Counted from the first letter of the stretch, positions 16,603-26,604 are shown. The stretch is 64,000 bases of DNA from GWE2-42-39 sp963662895 (GCA_963662895.1 OY759982.1:3720001-3784000); one strand, 5' to 3'. A program made the numbers and translations. Notes: a model not told the origin generated them from the sequence alone.

Positions 16603-17966
16603 AAAGACTTCCAAGGCTTTAGGCCCAGATCAACCTTCGGTTTTTCACTTTTGTCCATCGTATCCCAGATAACCAGTGCTGCTCCCATAGCAGTTGAATT
16701 ATCAATTTCAGAAGTAAAAACACTTTTATCCGGGAAAAAATTCGCCAGCAACCGGACAAATATCTCGTTCCGGGCAAAGCCTCCGGAAACAAAAAGTTTT
16801 TTCACCTCATCGTTTTCGGGAATAACCAGTCGAATAGAACCGGCACAAAGCAAGGTTAAATCGTACACAAAGCGGTTGTATGCTTCCTCAAACGACGAAA
16901 AAGCAGAAAGGTCGACGGTCGTGTCAACATAATCAGCCGGCACCCCTTCCCTGAAAAATACTTTGTTTTCGCGATCAGAAAGATATGTAGCGATCAGGCT
17001 TTCATCGGCTTTTACTTTTTTAAACTCATCCTTCCCTAACCCGAAATGACTGGTAATCCGGGCCACATTTACATCGTGGATGTGCCCCATGAATAAACGC
17101 GATGATTTGACCGGCTTTTGCTGAATGCTAAGGTAACACAAGCAATCGCTGTTTAACTGTTCTGCGGTCAGTGGTTCATCATTGAACGGGTTCATATTGA
17201 TACACCAGGTACCGGTTGATACCAGTAAAAATTTGTCATCTGTTCCCATGAAATACGGTGCCAGCGAAGCCGAACTATCGTGGATACCAATCCCCGAGAG
17301 CAGTTCACGACCGGCTATTTCCGTCTCAAACACAGTGGAGTTGGAGATTGGTTCCGGCAAAACAATATTTTCACCGGCAAGCCAGTCATGGTACTTTTTA
17401 TTATCGAAATCCCACATAGCGGTATGGCAACCGATAGAAGTATATTCAGATACGACCTTCCCTGTAAAAATAAAAGAGAGATATTGAGGAAAATGAAGGA
17501 TGTGCTTTACTTTTTCGTAAACCGCAGGTTTCTCTTTTTTCAGCCATAAAATCTGAAGTCCCGAATTAAGCATTCCCATTGCATGGCCTGCTGTTTTCCG
17601 GCAAAACTCATTCTGCCCGCCGTACTTTTGGTACAAAGCCTGTGGAATTTCCGGAGGCATCGGCTTCAGGTAATTATATACCGGAGTCAACAAATTCCCG
17701 TTATCATCAAGATGGGCAAGCGATGCCCCGTAGGTTGAATAATTAACGCCACAAACCTCATATTCCTCACTCACGGATAACTGTTCCATTGTTGAAACGA
17801 TCCATTTTCGGATCAGGTCAATATCATCACACTCGAACCCGTCATCGTCCAGGACTGTTGGGAATTTTTCTTCATTTTGAGATACAACCTTTAAATCCTG
17901 ATCGAAAAGCAGAATTTTTTTATTGGTTTTGCCGATGTCGAAAACGGCTATTACTTTTTGTTTCAT
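16599..17966 (-). CDS. rhaB: FGGY-family rhamnulokinase
   Basis: About 455 residues from the ATG at 17966. It phosphorylates L-rhamnulose. The N-terminal phosphate loop is VFDIGKTNKKILLFD; later come STGTWCINMNPF and the C-terminal ATP-site pattern LFVSGGFARNEIFVRLLA. The family alone would allow other sugars, but the position after a rhamnose isomerase, aldolase, mutarotase and transporter makes rhamnulose the likely substrate. It is the last gene of the minus-strand rhamnose operon, and its start lies 13 bases before the aldolase stop, so the two are coupled. Confidence 0.85.
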   Translation of the reverse strand: MKQKVIAVFDIGKTNKKILLFDQDLKVVSQNEEKFPTVLDDDGFECDDIDLIRKWIVSTMEQLSVSEEYEVCGVNYSTYGASLAHLDDNGNLLTPVYNYLKPMPPEIPQALYQKYGGQNEFCRKTAGHAMGMLNSGLQILWLKKEKPAVYEKVKHILHFPQYLSFIFTGKVVSEYTSIGCHTAMWDFDNKKYHDWLAGENIVLPEPISNSTVFETEIAGRELLSGIGIHDSSASLAPYFMGTDDKFLLVSTGTWCINMNPFNDEPLTAEQLNSDCLCYLSIQQKPVKSSRLFMGHIHDVNVARITSHFGLGKDEFKKVKADESLIATYLSDRENKVFFREGVPADYVDTTVDLSAFSSFEEAYNRFVYDLTLLCAGSIRLVIPENDEVKKLFVSGGFARNEIFVRLLANFFPDKSVFTSEIDNSTAMGAALVIWDTMDKSEKPKVDLGLKPWKSF

Positions 17967-17979
17967 TGTTTTACCTAAA

Positions 17980-19095
17980 TTATTGTTTTGCAACCTGCCG
18001 GCGGTAGTTTTCCACTTCCCAGTTATCGATAAAATCGATTTGTTCCTGGGTCATGAAATGCGGGCCGCCAAAATTTTCGGAATAGAAACTTACTTTCATC
18101 ATGTTCTGAAAAACTTCCAGTACTGTTTGAGCCGACTTCCGGTTTTCTTCCACTACCAGTAACCCGTTTCCCTGAACGGCAATCATTTTAGGCAGATAAC
18201 CATGACGGTTTTTAAAGCCGGTCACAACTTCTTCCAAATCGGACGAACCGGAAGAGAACGCGTAATTCGACTTGCAGTAAACAATATCATCGGGGGTAAA
18301 CGGCTTTCCTGTTTTTGCAAAAGTATCGCTGTTTTTTACAAACGACTGTATAAGTTCATTTGTAGTGAACAATACCCCGGAAGAATTAACGCCAAACGAT
18401 TTTTCCAGCATTGCTGAAAAATATCCGGATCCTTTTTCTGTTGACAATTCTTCCGTCGAAGGCAGAGGGCCGGAAATACATTCACGTAATTTTTCTTCAA
18501 TGTCACTATAGATTGTTTTGATCTCGCCGGAAGTGTTGGCCCCGACAAATATCCCGTGATTTTGCAGGAAGATAACCGATGGTTCTGTTCCACGCTTTTC
18601 CCTGAAACGGATTATTTCTGCTTCAATTTTTTTAAACAGTACATATCCCGGATCGGTGTATTCAATAAACAAAACGTTGTTGCCAAACAATTCGAAGGTT
18701 TTCTGCTGTGCCTGGTTCGAACACATCAGCGCATTGACCAGCGTAGGATGCGTATGCACCACAAACGGGAACCTGATAACCTCATGAAGGGACGTTTCAA
18801 CCGAAGGGCGTTTGTTTTCGGGATAAAGGATTGCTTTGTACAAATCGGCTTTCACTTCGGCTTCACGTTCCGACGAATTTTTACTGTACGTCTTTTCTGA
18901 AATTTTTTTCAATTCTTTCCGCGAAAGGCAAACAAAGCCGTCTTCGTTAATCGTTGCAAGCGATGATCCACTGGCTTTAATCCACATCTTTTCTTCGTTT
19001 TTGTACGAAGTATTCCCCCCCCCGGCAATAATAAATGCCGGGTTGTTCCCGTAAAACCTGGAAATTTCAATTAATTCTTTTATTTCTTTTTCCAT
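17980..19095 (-). CDS. Class II rhamnulose-1-phosphate aldolase (RhaE-like, stand-alone)
   Basis: About 371 residues from the ATG at 19095. It splits rhamnulose-1-phosphate into dihydroxyacetone phosphate and L-lactaldehyde. The class II aldolase signatures are GGGNTSYK, MWIKASGSSLAT, VVHTHPTLVNAL (metal histidines) and LQNHGIFVGA. The sequence follows the aldolase half of bifunctional RhaEW-type aldolase/dehydrogenases through YRRQ, then stops; the short-chain dehydrogenase half is absent. It is longer than E. coli RhaD (about 275 residues). It lies between rhaA and rhaB. The specific substrate is inferred from context. Confidence 0.8.
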   Translation of the reverse strand: MEKEIKELIEISRFYGNNPAFIIAGGGNTSYKNEEKMWIKASGSSLATINEDGFVCLSRKELKKISEKTYSKNSSEREAEVKADLYKAILYPENKRPSVETSLHEVIRFPFVVHTHPTLVNALMCSNQAQQKTFELFGNNVLFIEYTDPGYVLFKKIEAEIIRFREKRGTEPSVIFLQNHGIFVGANTSGEIKTIYSDIEEKLRECISGPLPSTEELSTEKGSGYFSAMLEKSFGVNSSGVLFTTNELIQSFVKNSDTFAKTGKPFTPDDIVYCKSNYAFSSGSSDLEEVVTGFKNRHGYLPKMIAVQGNGLLVVEENRKSAQTVLEVFQNMMKVSFYSENFGGPHFMTQEQIDFIDNWEVENYRRQVAKQ

Positions 19096-19173
19096 CTTTT
19101 CTGAAAATAGGAATGCAGATAACAGGATAAAGTTGCAATCCCTGTTACCCTGCATTCCTGATTAGTCGTTGTT

Positions 19174-20427
19174 TTATCGTTTCGACAAAACTTCTTTTTC
19201 GTATTCCTCTATTTCAGTAATAAAGTCAGTTCCTACCGGAACGCCTTTAGTCATACAGAAGTAATCCCAAACGGCACTGAATGGTTTGGCTTTCATTTCC
19301 TCAAGTAATGCCAAACGTTCGAAATACTGTCCTTTTGCTTCGTACTGACGAAGAGTAGTAATTGGTTCGAGCATTGCCTGCAGGAAACATTTCTGTGTGG
19401 CACGGGTACCAATCACATAAGCGCCAATCCTGTTGATGGAAGCATCGAAATAGTCGAGCCCGATATTTACGCGGTCCAATGCATCGCAACGAACAATTTC
19501 CTTGGCCAGTTCCAGAGTATCATCGTTCATGATGGTTACATGGTCGGAGTCCCAGCGGACCGGACGGCTCACATGCAACATGATCTCAGGCGTGAAAAGC
19601 AATAAGGCTGAAATCTTGTCGGCAACACTTTCGGTCAGGTGGAAGTGTCCGGTATCCAGCGTAACAATTTTATTGTTTTTAGCCCCGTATCCCAGGTAGA
19701 AATCGTACGAACCAACGGTATAACTTTCTGCACCAATTCCGAACAATTTTGCTTCGATGCAGTCTTTCATGTGGTCGTATTTGGTTTCAAAAATCTCATC
19801 AAGCGATTCTTTCAGCAGACGACGATATTCTAACCGGTTAACAGTTTGATCTTTACTTCCGTCGTGAATCCAAAGGTTCATCACACAGGGAGAACCCTGA
19901 TATTTACCCATCTCTTCGGAAATAGCACGGCAGCGTTTGGTATGTTCAATCCAGAACTTACGGATTTCTGAATCGGGATTTGACAGGGTTAGTTCCCCTG
20001 ATTTAGGATGCGAGAAAGAAGTGGAGTTGAAATCAAGTTTAAACCCGTTTTCTTTAGCCCATTTCATCCAGCTTTCAAAATGTTTGGGTTCAATTTGATC
20101 ACGATCAACAAACTTACCGCCAAAGTCGCCGTAAATAGCATGCAGGTTCAGACGATGGCTGCCGGGAATCAGAGAGGCTGCATACTTAATATCAGCACGA
20201 AGTTCATCGATATTACGAGCTTTGCCGGGATAATTCCCGGTAGCCTGGATACCACCGCTGAGCTGGGCATCGGGATTCTCGAAACCAGTTACGTCGTCAG
20301 CCTGCCAGCAGTGCAGCGAAATCGACAAATCACTCATTTGTTTTAGTACGGCATCGGTATTGATGCCCAATTCAGCATATTCTTCTTTTGCAAGCTGATA
20401 TGCCTTTTCAATTCTTTCTTTGTTCAT
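19174..20427 (-). CDS. rhaA: L-rhamnose isomerase
   Basis: A 417-residue TIM-barrel enzyme converting L-rhamnose to L-rhamnulose. It follows E. coli RhaA closely from end to end: SLHCWQADDVTGFE near the N-terminus, LSGGIQATGNYPGKAR, ELRADIKYA, RLNLHAIYGD, KLFGIGAESYTVGS, LDTGHFHLTE, HVSRPVRWDSDHV and GLDYFDASINRI. The metal-binding Glu, Asp and His residues lie in the last motifs. The length equals the family norm. It sits 32 bases downstream of a GH78 gene and 78 bases upstream of the aldolase, within the rhamnose operon. Confidence 0.96.
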   Translation of the reverse strand: MNKERIEKAYQLAKEEYAELGINTDAVLKQMSDLSISLHCWQADDVTGFENPDAQLSGGIQATGNYPGKARNIDELRADIKYAASLIPGSHRLNLHAIYGDFGGKFVDRDQIEPKHFESWMKWAKENGFKLDFNSTSFSHPKSGELTLSNPDSEIRKFWIEHTKRCRAISEEMGKYQGSPCVMNLWIHDGSKDQTVNRLEYRRLLKESLDEIFETKYDHMKDCIEAKLFGIGAESYTVGSYDFYLGYGAKNNKIVTLDTGHFHLTESVADKISALLLFTPEIMLHVSRPVRWDSDHVTIMNDDTLELAKEIVRCDALDRVNIGLDYFDASINRIGAYVIGTRATQKCFLQAMLEPITTLRQYEAKGQYFERLALLEEMKAKPFSAVWDYFCMTKGVPVGTDFITEIEEYEKEVLSKR

Positions 20428-20459
20428 TTTTTCTATTTATTAAAGTTAAAAATCAAGTA

Positions 20460-23180
20460 TTATTTTAAGCCTGGAGCCGGATAGCGGAACGAATAGTCCC
20501 CGGATCCAAGCTGAACGGTTACATTTTCATTATTCTGTACCAGTTTTGATTTCACTTCGGCTGCCGTTACGACCTGATCCACCTGAGTGGACGGCAACGT
20601 AACAGAAGCAGTGGTATTTGCCGGAATTGAAATTCCATACACAAAATCCTGTCCGTCGAATTTCCAGGCCGATTTAATCATCCCGTACATCGACATAAAT
20701 TCAGCATCGGCATTTGTTAAACCTCCTCCGACATGGGGGCTGAAAAAAATACGTTTATACCCCGGATTTTCAGGGTCAACATTTATGCCGGCGACATGGT
20801 TATACAACCACTCACCGATTGCACCGTAAGCATAATGATTAAAGCTGTTCATGCCTACATCCTGGAAGGTACCATCCGGTTTTTGTCCGTCCCAGCGTTC
20901 CCAGATAGTGGTTGCCCCCTGGGTAACCGGATAAAGCCATGAAGGATATTTTTTTCGCATCAATAACATGAAGGCCAGATCGTCGCGTCCGATTGCCGAC
21001 AAAGTACTGCATAATAAAGGAGTTCCGACAAAACCGGTTGTCAGATGCTTAAACTTCGTCACATCTTCAGCAAAATAACCGGCTGCTTTTTCCCTCATGT
21101 ATTCAGGTAACAAGTCGAAAGAAAGCGCCAGTGCATAAGCCGTTTGGGTATGTGAAACCAACCTGCCGTTGGGGGTAACAAATTCAGCATTAAAGGCTTT
21201 TTTTACAGCTTTTGCCAATGCAGTATATTCAGCTTCGTCTGCCTTGTTCCCGATTATCCCGGCTATTTTTGCCAGTAAATTTGTTGAATAGCAATAATAG
21301 GCCGTTGCAATCAGGTCTTTTTCAGTAGTTGCCCCCGTATAATCGGAGCGGGTTGATGCAAAAGCCAGCCAATCGCCATAATGCGTGTCACCTGTCCATA
21401 AATTATCTTCTCCGGCACGGTTTCTCATATATTCAACCCAGCCTTTCATGCTCGAATACTGTTCTTCCAGAATACGTTTATCGCCGTAAATACGGTAAAC
21501 AGTCCACGGGACAATAAGTGCCACATCGGCCCAGGCTGTAGATCCGCCGCCGCCTTTCAGTACATCGGGGATTACATGCGGTACTTTACCGTTGGGAAGC
21601 TGATCGGCAGTAATGTCTTTTGTCCATTTAGTATAAAAAGCAGCCACATTAAAATTGAAAGCGGCAGTCATACTAAATACCTGGGCGTCTCCGGTCCAGC
21701 CAAGACGTTCGTCACGCTGCGGGCAGTCAGTCGGGACATCCAGGAAGTTTCCGCGCTGGCCCCACTGGATATTGTGTTGCAGTTGATTGATCAGAGAGTC
21801 AGAACATGCAAAAGTCCCGGTCTGTGGCATATCCGAATAAATGACAACACCGGTAATATTGTCCAGCCCCGGTGTTCCCGGGAACCCTTCCAGTTTTACA
21901 AAACGGAATCCGTGGAAAGTAAAATGCGGTTCAAAAACTTCTTCGCCATTCCCTTTCAAAATATACGTATCGGTTGCTTTTGCAGAACGCAGGTTTTCAG
22001 TATAGAAATTACCCTCTTTATCAAGCACTTCAGCAAACTTAAGGATTACCTTATCGCCTTTATTTCCCTGAACCTTCAGCCGTACCCATCCGACCATGTT
22101 CTGCCCCATGTCGAATACAGTTTCACCTTTGGGGGTTGTCAGTATTTTTATTGGTTTTTTTTCCATAATTGCCCTGACCGGAACTCCCTGCGGGGCAACC
22201 AGAATATCCTTAGACTGGGAAAGGATAACCGCATTTTTCCATTTGCTATCGTCGAATCCGATTTTGTCCCAACCGGGTATCTCCAGCCGGGCATCATACA
22301 TTTCCCCGTCATAGATGCCTGATTCGAGGATAGGGCCGGTACTCACTTTCCAGCTTTTATCGGAGCCTATTATTTCTGAAGTTCCGTCGGTATAATTGAT
22401 CTGAAGCTGAGCCAGCAAAGCCAGTTTGGTACCATAATAACCACTCTGGCTCGACCAACCTATCGTTCCCCGGTACCAGCCGTCACCAAGTATTGCCCCC
22501 AGTGAATTTTTCCCCTGAAGCATAGCAGTAACATCATAAGTCTGGTATTGTGTCCTTTTGTTATAAGAAGTCCAGCCCGGGGTAAACAGGTCGGGGCTTA
22601 CTTTCTGTCCGTTCAGGAACAGTTGGTACAGTCCTTTTGATGTAATATATACCCGTGCTGATTTAATCTTTTTACTTGTTGAGAATTCTTTTCTGAAATA
22701 CTGACAAGGTCTGATTTTCGCCGTGTCATTCGCTGAGCTCATACTTATCCAGGAGGCTTTCCATGTTCCCGGGTCCAGGATACCCATTTCCCAGAAAGCA
22801 GGAGCACTCCATGCACTCACTTTGTTATTATTATCCCATACGCGCACCTTCCAGTAAACCCGTTGCATCGATTTCAGTGCAGGGCCACCGTATTCCACGT
22901 TAACAGACTGGTCACTTTCAACTTTTCCCGAAGACCAAACCAGTTTACCTTTCGGGGACTGACTGGTCACTTTTATTTCATAAGCTGTTTGCAACACGTT
23001 TGATCTGTCAGAAAGAATCTGCCAGCTAAAACGCGGTTTTTTCACATCAATCCCGATGGGGTTTTCGTGATATTCGCAAACAAGTTTTGTTACCTGTGTT
23101 TTTGCAAAAAGCAAAGAACTAATCATACTGAAAAGCAAAAACAAAGAAAAGATCTGTACTAACTTTTTTATTGGGTTCAT
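20460..23180 (-). CDS. Alpha-L-rhamnosidase, GH78 (secreted)
   Basis: About 906 residues from the ATG at 23180, with a signal peptide (MNPIKKLVQIFSLFLLFSMISSLLFA ends in AKTQ). It is a full-length GH78 enzyme: N-terminal beta domains with WSAPAFWEMG, the carbohydrate-binding/N region with LFLNGQKVSPD and FTPGWTSY, then the (alpha/alpha)6 barrel. The active-site stretch DCPQRDERLGWTGD lies near residue 490 and TIWERWDG near 757; their acidic residues are the catalytic ones of the family. It removes terminal alpha-rhamnose outside the cytoplasm. rhaM ends 22 bases upstream and rhaA starts 32 bases downstream. Confidence 0.93.
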   Translation of the reverse strand: MNPIKKLVQIFSLFLLFSMISSLLFAKTQVTKLVCEYHENPIGIDVKKPRFSWQILSDRSNVLQTAYEIKVTSQSPKGKLVWSSGKVESDQSVNVEYGGPALKSMQRVYWKVRVWDNNNKVSAWSAPAFWEMGILDPGTWKASWISMSSANDTAKIRPCQYFRKEFSTSKKIKSARVYITSKGLYQLFLNGQKVSPDLFTPGWTSYNKRTQYQTYDVTAMLQGKNSLGAILGDGWYRGTIGWSSQSGYYGTKLALLAQLQINYTDGTSEIIGSDKSWKVSTGPILESGIYDGEMYDARLEIPGWDKIGFDDSKWKNAVILSQSKDILVAPQGVPVRAIMEKKPIKILTTPKGETVFDMGQNMVGWVRLKVQGNKGDKVILKFAEVLDKEGNFYTENLRSAKATDTYILKGNGEEVFEPHFTFHGFRFVKLEGFPGTPGLDNITGVVIYSDMPQTGTFACSDSLINQLQHNIQWGQRGNFLDVPTDCPQRDERLGWTGDAQVFSMTAAFNFNVAAFYTKWTKDITADQLPNGKVPHVIPDVLKGGGGSTAWADVALIVPWTVYRIYGDKRILEEQYSSMKGWVEYMRNRAGEDNLWTGDTHYGDWLAFASTRSDYTGATTEKDLIATAYYCYSTNLLAKIAGIIGNKADEAEYTALAKAVKKAFNAEFVTPNGRLVSHTQTAYALALSFDLLPEYMREKAAGYFAEDVTKFKHLTTGFVGTPLLCSTLSAIGRDDLAFMLLMRKKYPSWLYPVTQGATTIWERWDGQKPDGTFQDVGMNSFNHYAYGAIGEWLYNHVAGINVDPENPGYKRIFFSPHVGGGLTNADAEFMSMYGMIKSAWKFDGQDFVYGISIPANTTASVTLPSTQVDQVVTAAEVKSKLVQNNENVTVQLGSGDYSFRYPAPGLK

Positions 23181-23202
23181 ATGATTTTTTGTTAGTTTAT
23201 AT

Positions 23203-23517
23203 TTATTCCATGTAAAAAACTTCGTCAAGAGGTATAGTTACCGGTGAGTTGTCGGGATTTGTTTTCATGATGTCGGCCATAAAAGCCCACCACTTTTTCA
23301 CAACTTCGGTTTGTCCCAAATCCTGAGACCCTTCATCGCCGCTTACTTTCTGAAAAGCAAACAGGATATTCGTTTCTTCGTCCAGAAAAATCGAATATTC
23401 ACTGACACCGGAATCTTTCAATAATTTTTTCAGTTCAGGCCATATTCCGGCATGGCGTTTTTTGTATTCTTCTTTTTGTCCTTCGTTGAGGTACATTTTA
23501 AATGCTAGCCTTTTCAT
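23203..23517 (-). CDS. rhaM: L-rhamnose mutarotase
   Basis: A 104-residue protein from the ATG at 23517, exactly the family length; the longer frame (to 23682) overlaps the next gene and is not used. It interconverts the alpha and beta anomers of L-rhamnose so that the isomerase is fed. Signatures are KMYLNEGQKEEYKKRHAGIWPEL, SEYSIFLDEETNILFAFQK and KKWWAFMADIM, including the conserved His and the aromatic pair. It is placed between a GH99-like gene and a GH78 gene in the rhamnose operon. Confidence 0.94.
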   Translation of the reverse strand: MKRLAFKMYLNEGQKEEYKKRHAGIWPELKKLLKDSGVSEYSIFLDEETNILFAFQKVSGDEGSQDLGQTEVVKKWWAFMADIMKTNPDNSPVTIPLDEVFYME

Positions 23518-23591
23518 ATTTACTTTTTTATTTTTTTGTTTCCACACATTATTTCTTATTGCCGTATTGTGTTCTCTATAATTTACCACAG

Positions 23592-24803
23592 TCATTCTTC
23601 GTTGCACATTACCTTTTTTACCGCTTCCAGGTAGCCAAACCCGTTGAGCATATCGGGTAGCAGGTAACTGCCTTCCACCCATTCGTTCCAGGCATTGATA
23701 GTGATCAGTCGGGGTTGTTCGGGATGGTTGTCCGCATATTTCTTCGCCTGGGAAAGCAAGGCTGCAAAACTGGCTGGCGTATTATGATAGTGTACTACAT
23801 CATGGATCCCTTTTGCAGGAAATCTCGGCGTATCGTCCCAACCAACGGAAACACAGGGAAACAGCGGCACATCCAGGATAGAATCCATTTGGGCCCGTAT
23901 TTTCATTGAATTGGCACCATAAACTACGTAATCCTCGTTCATGCCCCCCATGTTGTACATCGCCACACTGTTGAATCCCATTTCTTTTACCCTTTCGGAG
24001 AACCGGGTAGCTGCTTCTTCCGACATAATGGAACCTCCGCCCTGGTTCCACTGGATGTGTAAACCCGGGAACCCCGCTTTTTTTACTTCTTCCCGGAAAT
24101 AATCCAGCCCTTTGCGGGTCTCTTCAACGCTCCCGCCAAAACTTTTCAGCAGATTTTCCACACTGAACACGGAAAATACAGGCTTACCGTCGATCTTAAA
24201 ATAATTGGGTTGATTAAAATATTGTTTGATTACCCTGTCAACAATAATTTTAAAGTTGTCCCAATCCACAACCCCGGTCCAAAGCAGGGAGGTATCGTCC
24301 TTGAACTTATGTACATTCCAGTAGTTGTGTTTTACATTGTGGTTGGCCCACATGATATAAAACTGCATTTTCGAATTATTCTTTGCCTTCAGAAAACCAT
24401 TATTGAGGGTACTCTCCAGGAACGGGCCTTCGTCGAACCAGTACCAATCGAAGACAAAAACATTCACTCCATGATCTGTGGCTGCGTCAATCCATTTCTC
24501 CATCACCTTCGGGTCATCATCCAACTCATAGCCCCATAACGGAACCCGGGGCTGATAATGACCATCGAAACGGGGATTTCCTTTTTTTATGATTTCCCAT
24601 TCACCGGTACCTTCGGGCCACAGCATATCGCCGAAACGCTCGTCGTGGTGGCACGATGGCCAGATGTAGGCTGCTACAGTATAATTTTGCTTTACCCCCC
24701 CATCATCCTGAACGGGAACAGAGTTACACCCGTTAAAAAAGACTAAACAAGCTACAAAAAACGTACTTAATAAGGTTTTTAAATTAATCAGTTTAGTTAT
24801 CAT
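23592..24803 (-). CDS. GH99-like (WbsX-type) lipoprotein, putative glycoside hydrolase
   Basis: A 403-residue lipoprotein; the lipobox is FNGC in the N-terminal hydrophobic stretch. The mature part resembles the GH99-like/WbsX domain: AAYIWPSCHH, then FDGHYQPRVPLWGYELDDD, VFVFDWYWFDEGPFLE (conserved acids), and the C-terminal INAWNEWVEGSYLLPD. GH99-type enzymes act on mannose-linked glycans by an endo mechanism, and WbsX relatives are often called glycosyltransferases by homology. Its place among rhamnosidases suggests a hydrolase that opens a rhamnose-containing glycan; this is inference. It ends 74 bases before rhaM. Confidence 0.72.
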   Translation of the reverse strand: MITKLINLKTLLSTFFVACLVFFNGCNSVPVQDDGGVKQNYTVAAYIWPSCHHDERFGDMLWPEGTGEWEIIKKGNPRFDGHYQPRVPLWGYELDDDPKVMEKWIDAATDHGVNVFVFDWYWFDEGPFLESTLNNGFLKAKNNSKMQFYIMWANHNVKHNYWNVHKFKDDTSLLWTGVVDWDNFKIIVDRVIKQYFNQPNYFKIDGKPVFSVFSVENLLKSFGGSVEETRKGLDYFREEVKKAGFPGLHIQWNQGGGSIMSEEAATRFSERVKEMGFNSVAMYNMGGMNEDYVVYGANSMKIRAQMDSILDVPLFPCVSVGWDDTPRFPAKGIHDVVHYHNTPASFAALLSQAKKYADNHPEQPRLITINAWNEWVEGSYLLPDMLNGFGYLEAVKKVMCNEE

Positions 24804-24837
24804 TTGAGGTTATATTTAAATTAGTTTACAATTAAAA

Positions 24838-26604
24838 TTAGTTAGTATCTACTAAAATTTCAACATTGTCAGGAGCATTAAAAGATGTTTTAACAGACCC
24901 GTCCGGCATTTTTCTATGTTCAATCTCAACGACACCAAACGGGGTTGGGAAACTACCTTTAACCCATTCCAAACCGGCAAGATGAGGGACTAACCGGATT
25001 TTTTTACACCCGGGTTCCAAAACATTTACCCCCAGGACATACTGAGTTAACCATGAAGTAGGCCCTGAAGCCCAACCGTGACAATAACTATGACGGTAAC
25101 CGACATAACACGACTGTCCGTAAGCTGCATGTACATCCACTTTGCCCTCCGTAACAATTTCGTCGATACGTGCTGCATTCTTCATCCAGTCAATATCAAA
25201 ATCTTCCCAGAATGTAGTTGCCCCCAGGTCGAGCATAGCCCCCCAATATTCCCTGATATTGTCAATGGCCCCCTGGTAATCACCGGCCAACGCACGGGCT
25301 TCAAGCATGTAGTACCCATAAAATGTTGACATTTTGTGAACCCCATCTTTTGCCAGCATTTCCGAATTTACTTTATCAGGTGTAACTAAACCTGATAAAG
25401 CAAGTAATGCAGCAGCCTGTTTTGAATGGGCCATCCCGGGAATATGTTTTCTGAGTTTTTTAACTGACCGGTCACATATCTCTGCTGTTTCCATATCATT
25501 CAATATCTTACACAAATCGGAACCAGCCCGGAAGGTCATAACCATTAATGCCTGTAATCCGGCATGTATTGCATCCTGATTATCACCCGAAGGGTGGTCA
25601 AGAAAACGTCCGTCCAGATTTTCTTTTCCGGACGGGTCAATCTTTGTAGCCAGCAAACGGATCAGATTTACCAGGTAATCTTTTTGCTGCCTCAGATATT
25701 CCAGGTCTCCCTGATAATAATACCAGTCATGCTGGATTATTATCCACCACATCGAGTAAGAACTAATGCCATTCATCCAGGCGGGCAAAGGAGTTAAATC
25801 ACGGGCTAAATCAAGGCTTTGAGGGACAACCTTATTGTATCCGAACACCGAATTAATAGTCATCACCTCGGGGTACATATCACCGATCCATACCAAACGG
25901 TCCCGTTTTATCCCGTCCCACAAATAATCCTGCATATTCAGGTGGACAGTATAAGCGCCGGTCATCCATATTTCATTTAAACGTTCATCATTACATTGGA
26001 ATGAGCCCAGGTAAGGAATATCCCGGTAAATGAACGCCGCATTTATCTCCTTAATCTCAATTCGGGCATTCGGATCAACCATATCAATACGAACAAAGCG
26101 GAACCCTGAGTTCCCGACCTGCAGGCTGCCAAGCCACGGTAATGTTATTATATAATCGCGCATGGCATGGTCATTGGTAGCGCCTCCTTTACCTCCAATA
26201 TTACTCATGGTCTCGCTCACTGACTCCCCAAAACGTAAACGAACGCGTCCTGCGGGGTTCTCATTACTGATGGTCGTTACGATCCGTAAACCGCCATGAA
26301 TTTCCCTGCCAAAATCAAGGATGACCCCGGGAAGAGTATCTTTTGTACTTATAAGTTTCAGATATTCACCCTTATTTAAATCTGCCTGTCCATTTCCCGG
26401 CTTTAAGATTGAATTAATATTTTGTACCGTATTGCCAGTACTGTCAGAAACCCAGACAACCCGTTCAGGTGTTAAAAATTTACAGGTTAAGTCTGAAGTA
26501 CGGACTTTTGAAGCCTGTTCTTTTTTAAAAACAGGAGGTAACTGGGCCTCGGCCTGAAAAAACAATGTCAATAAAAGAATGACAAGAGTTGACTTTCGTA
26601 TCAT
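24838..26604 (-). CDS. GH78-type alpha-L-rhamnosidase, short form
   Basis: A 588-residue secreted protein with a signal peptide ending AEAQ. It lacks most of the N-terminal beta domains seen in its neighbours. A beta-sandwich region with GVILDFGREIHGGLRIV precedes the (alpha/alpha)6 barrel. The active-site segment is DGIKRDRLVWIGDM near residue 230, corresponding to DCPQRDERLGW in the longer enzymes, and ATTFWEDFD near residue 463. These residues support a working rhamnosidase, but the different motif spelling points to another subgroup and possibly another linkage. It lies between the GH99-like and GH78 genes with 34 and 28 base gaps. Confidence 0.82.
   Translation of the reverse strand: MIRKSTLVILLLTLFFQAEAQLPPVFKKEQASKVRTSDLTCKFLTPERVVWVSDSTGNTVQNINSILKPGNGQADLNKGEYLKLISTKDTLPGVILDFGREIHGGLRIVTTISNENPAGRVRLRFGESVSETMSNIGGKGGATNDHAMRDYIITLPWLGSLQVGNSGFRFVRIDMVDPNARIEIKEINAAFIYRDIPYLGSFQCNDERLNEIWMTGAYTVHLNMQDYLWDGIKRDRLVWIGDMYPEVMTINSVFGYNKVVPQSLDLARDLTPLPAWMNGISSYSMWWIIIQHDWYYYQGDLEYLRQQKDYLVNLIRLLATKIDPSGKENLDGRFLDHPSGDNQDAIHAGLQALMVMTFRAGSDLCKILNDMETAEICDRSVKKLRKHIPGMAHSKQAAALLALSGLVTPDKVNSEMLAKDGVHKMSTFYGYYMLEARALAGDYQGAIDNIREYWGAMLDLGATTFWEDFDIDWMKNAARIDEIVTEGKVDVHAAYGQSCYVGYRHSYCHGWASGPTSWLTQYVLGVNVLEPGCKKIRLVPHLAGLEWVKGSFPTPFGVVEIEHRKMPDGSVKTSFNAPDNVEILVDTN

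Noticed and set aside
23518..23682. Longer N-terminus for the rhamnose mutarotase
   Set aside because: It would overlap the upstream GH99-like gene by about 90 bases, and the 104-residue form matches the family length exactly.
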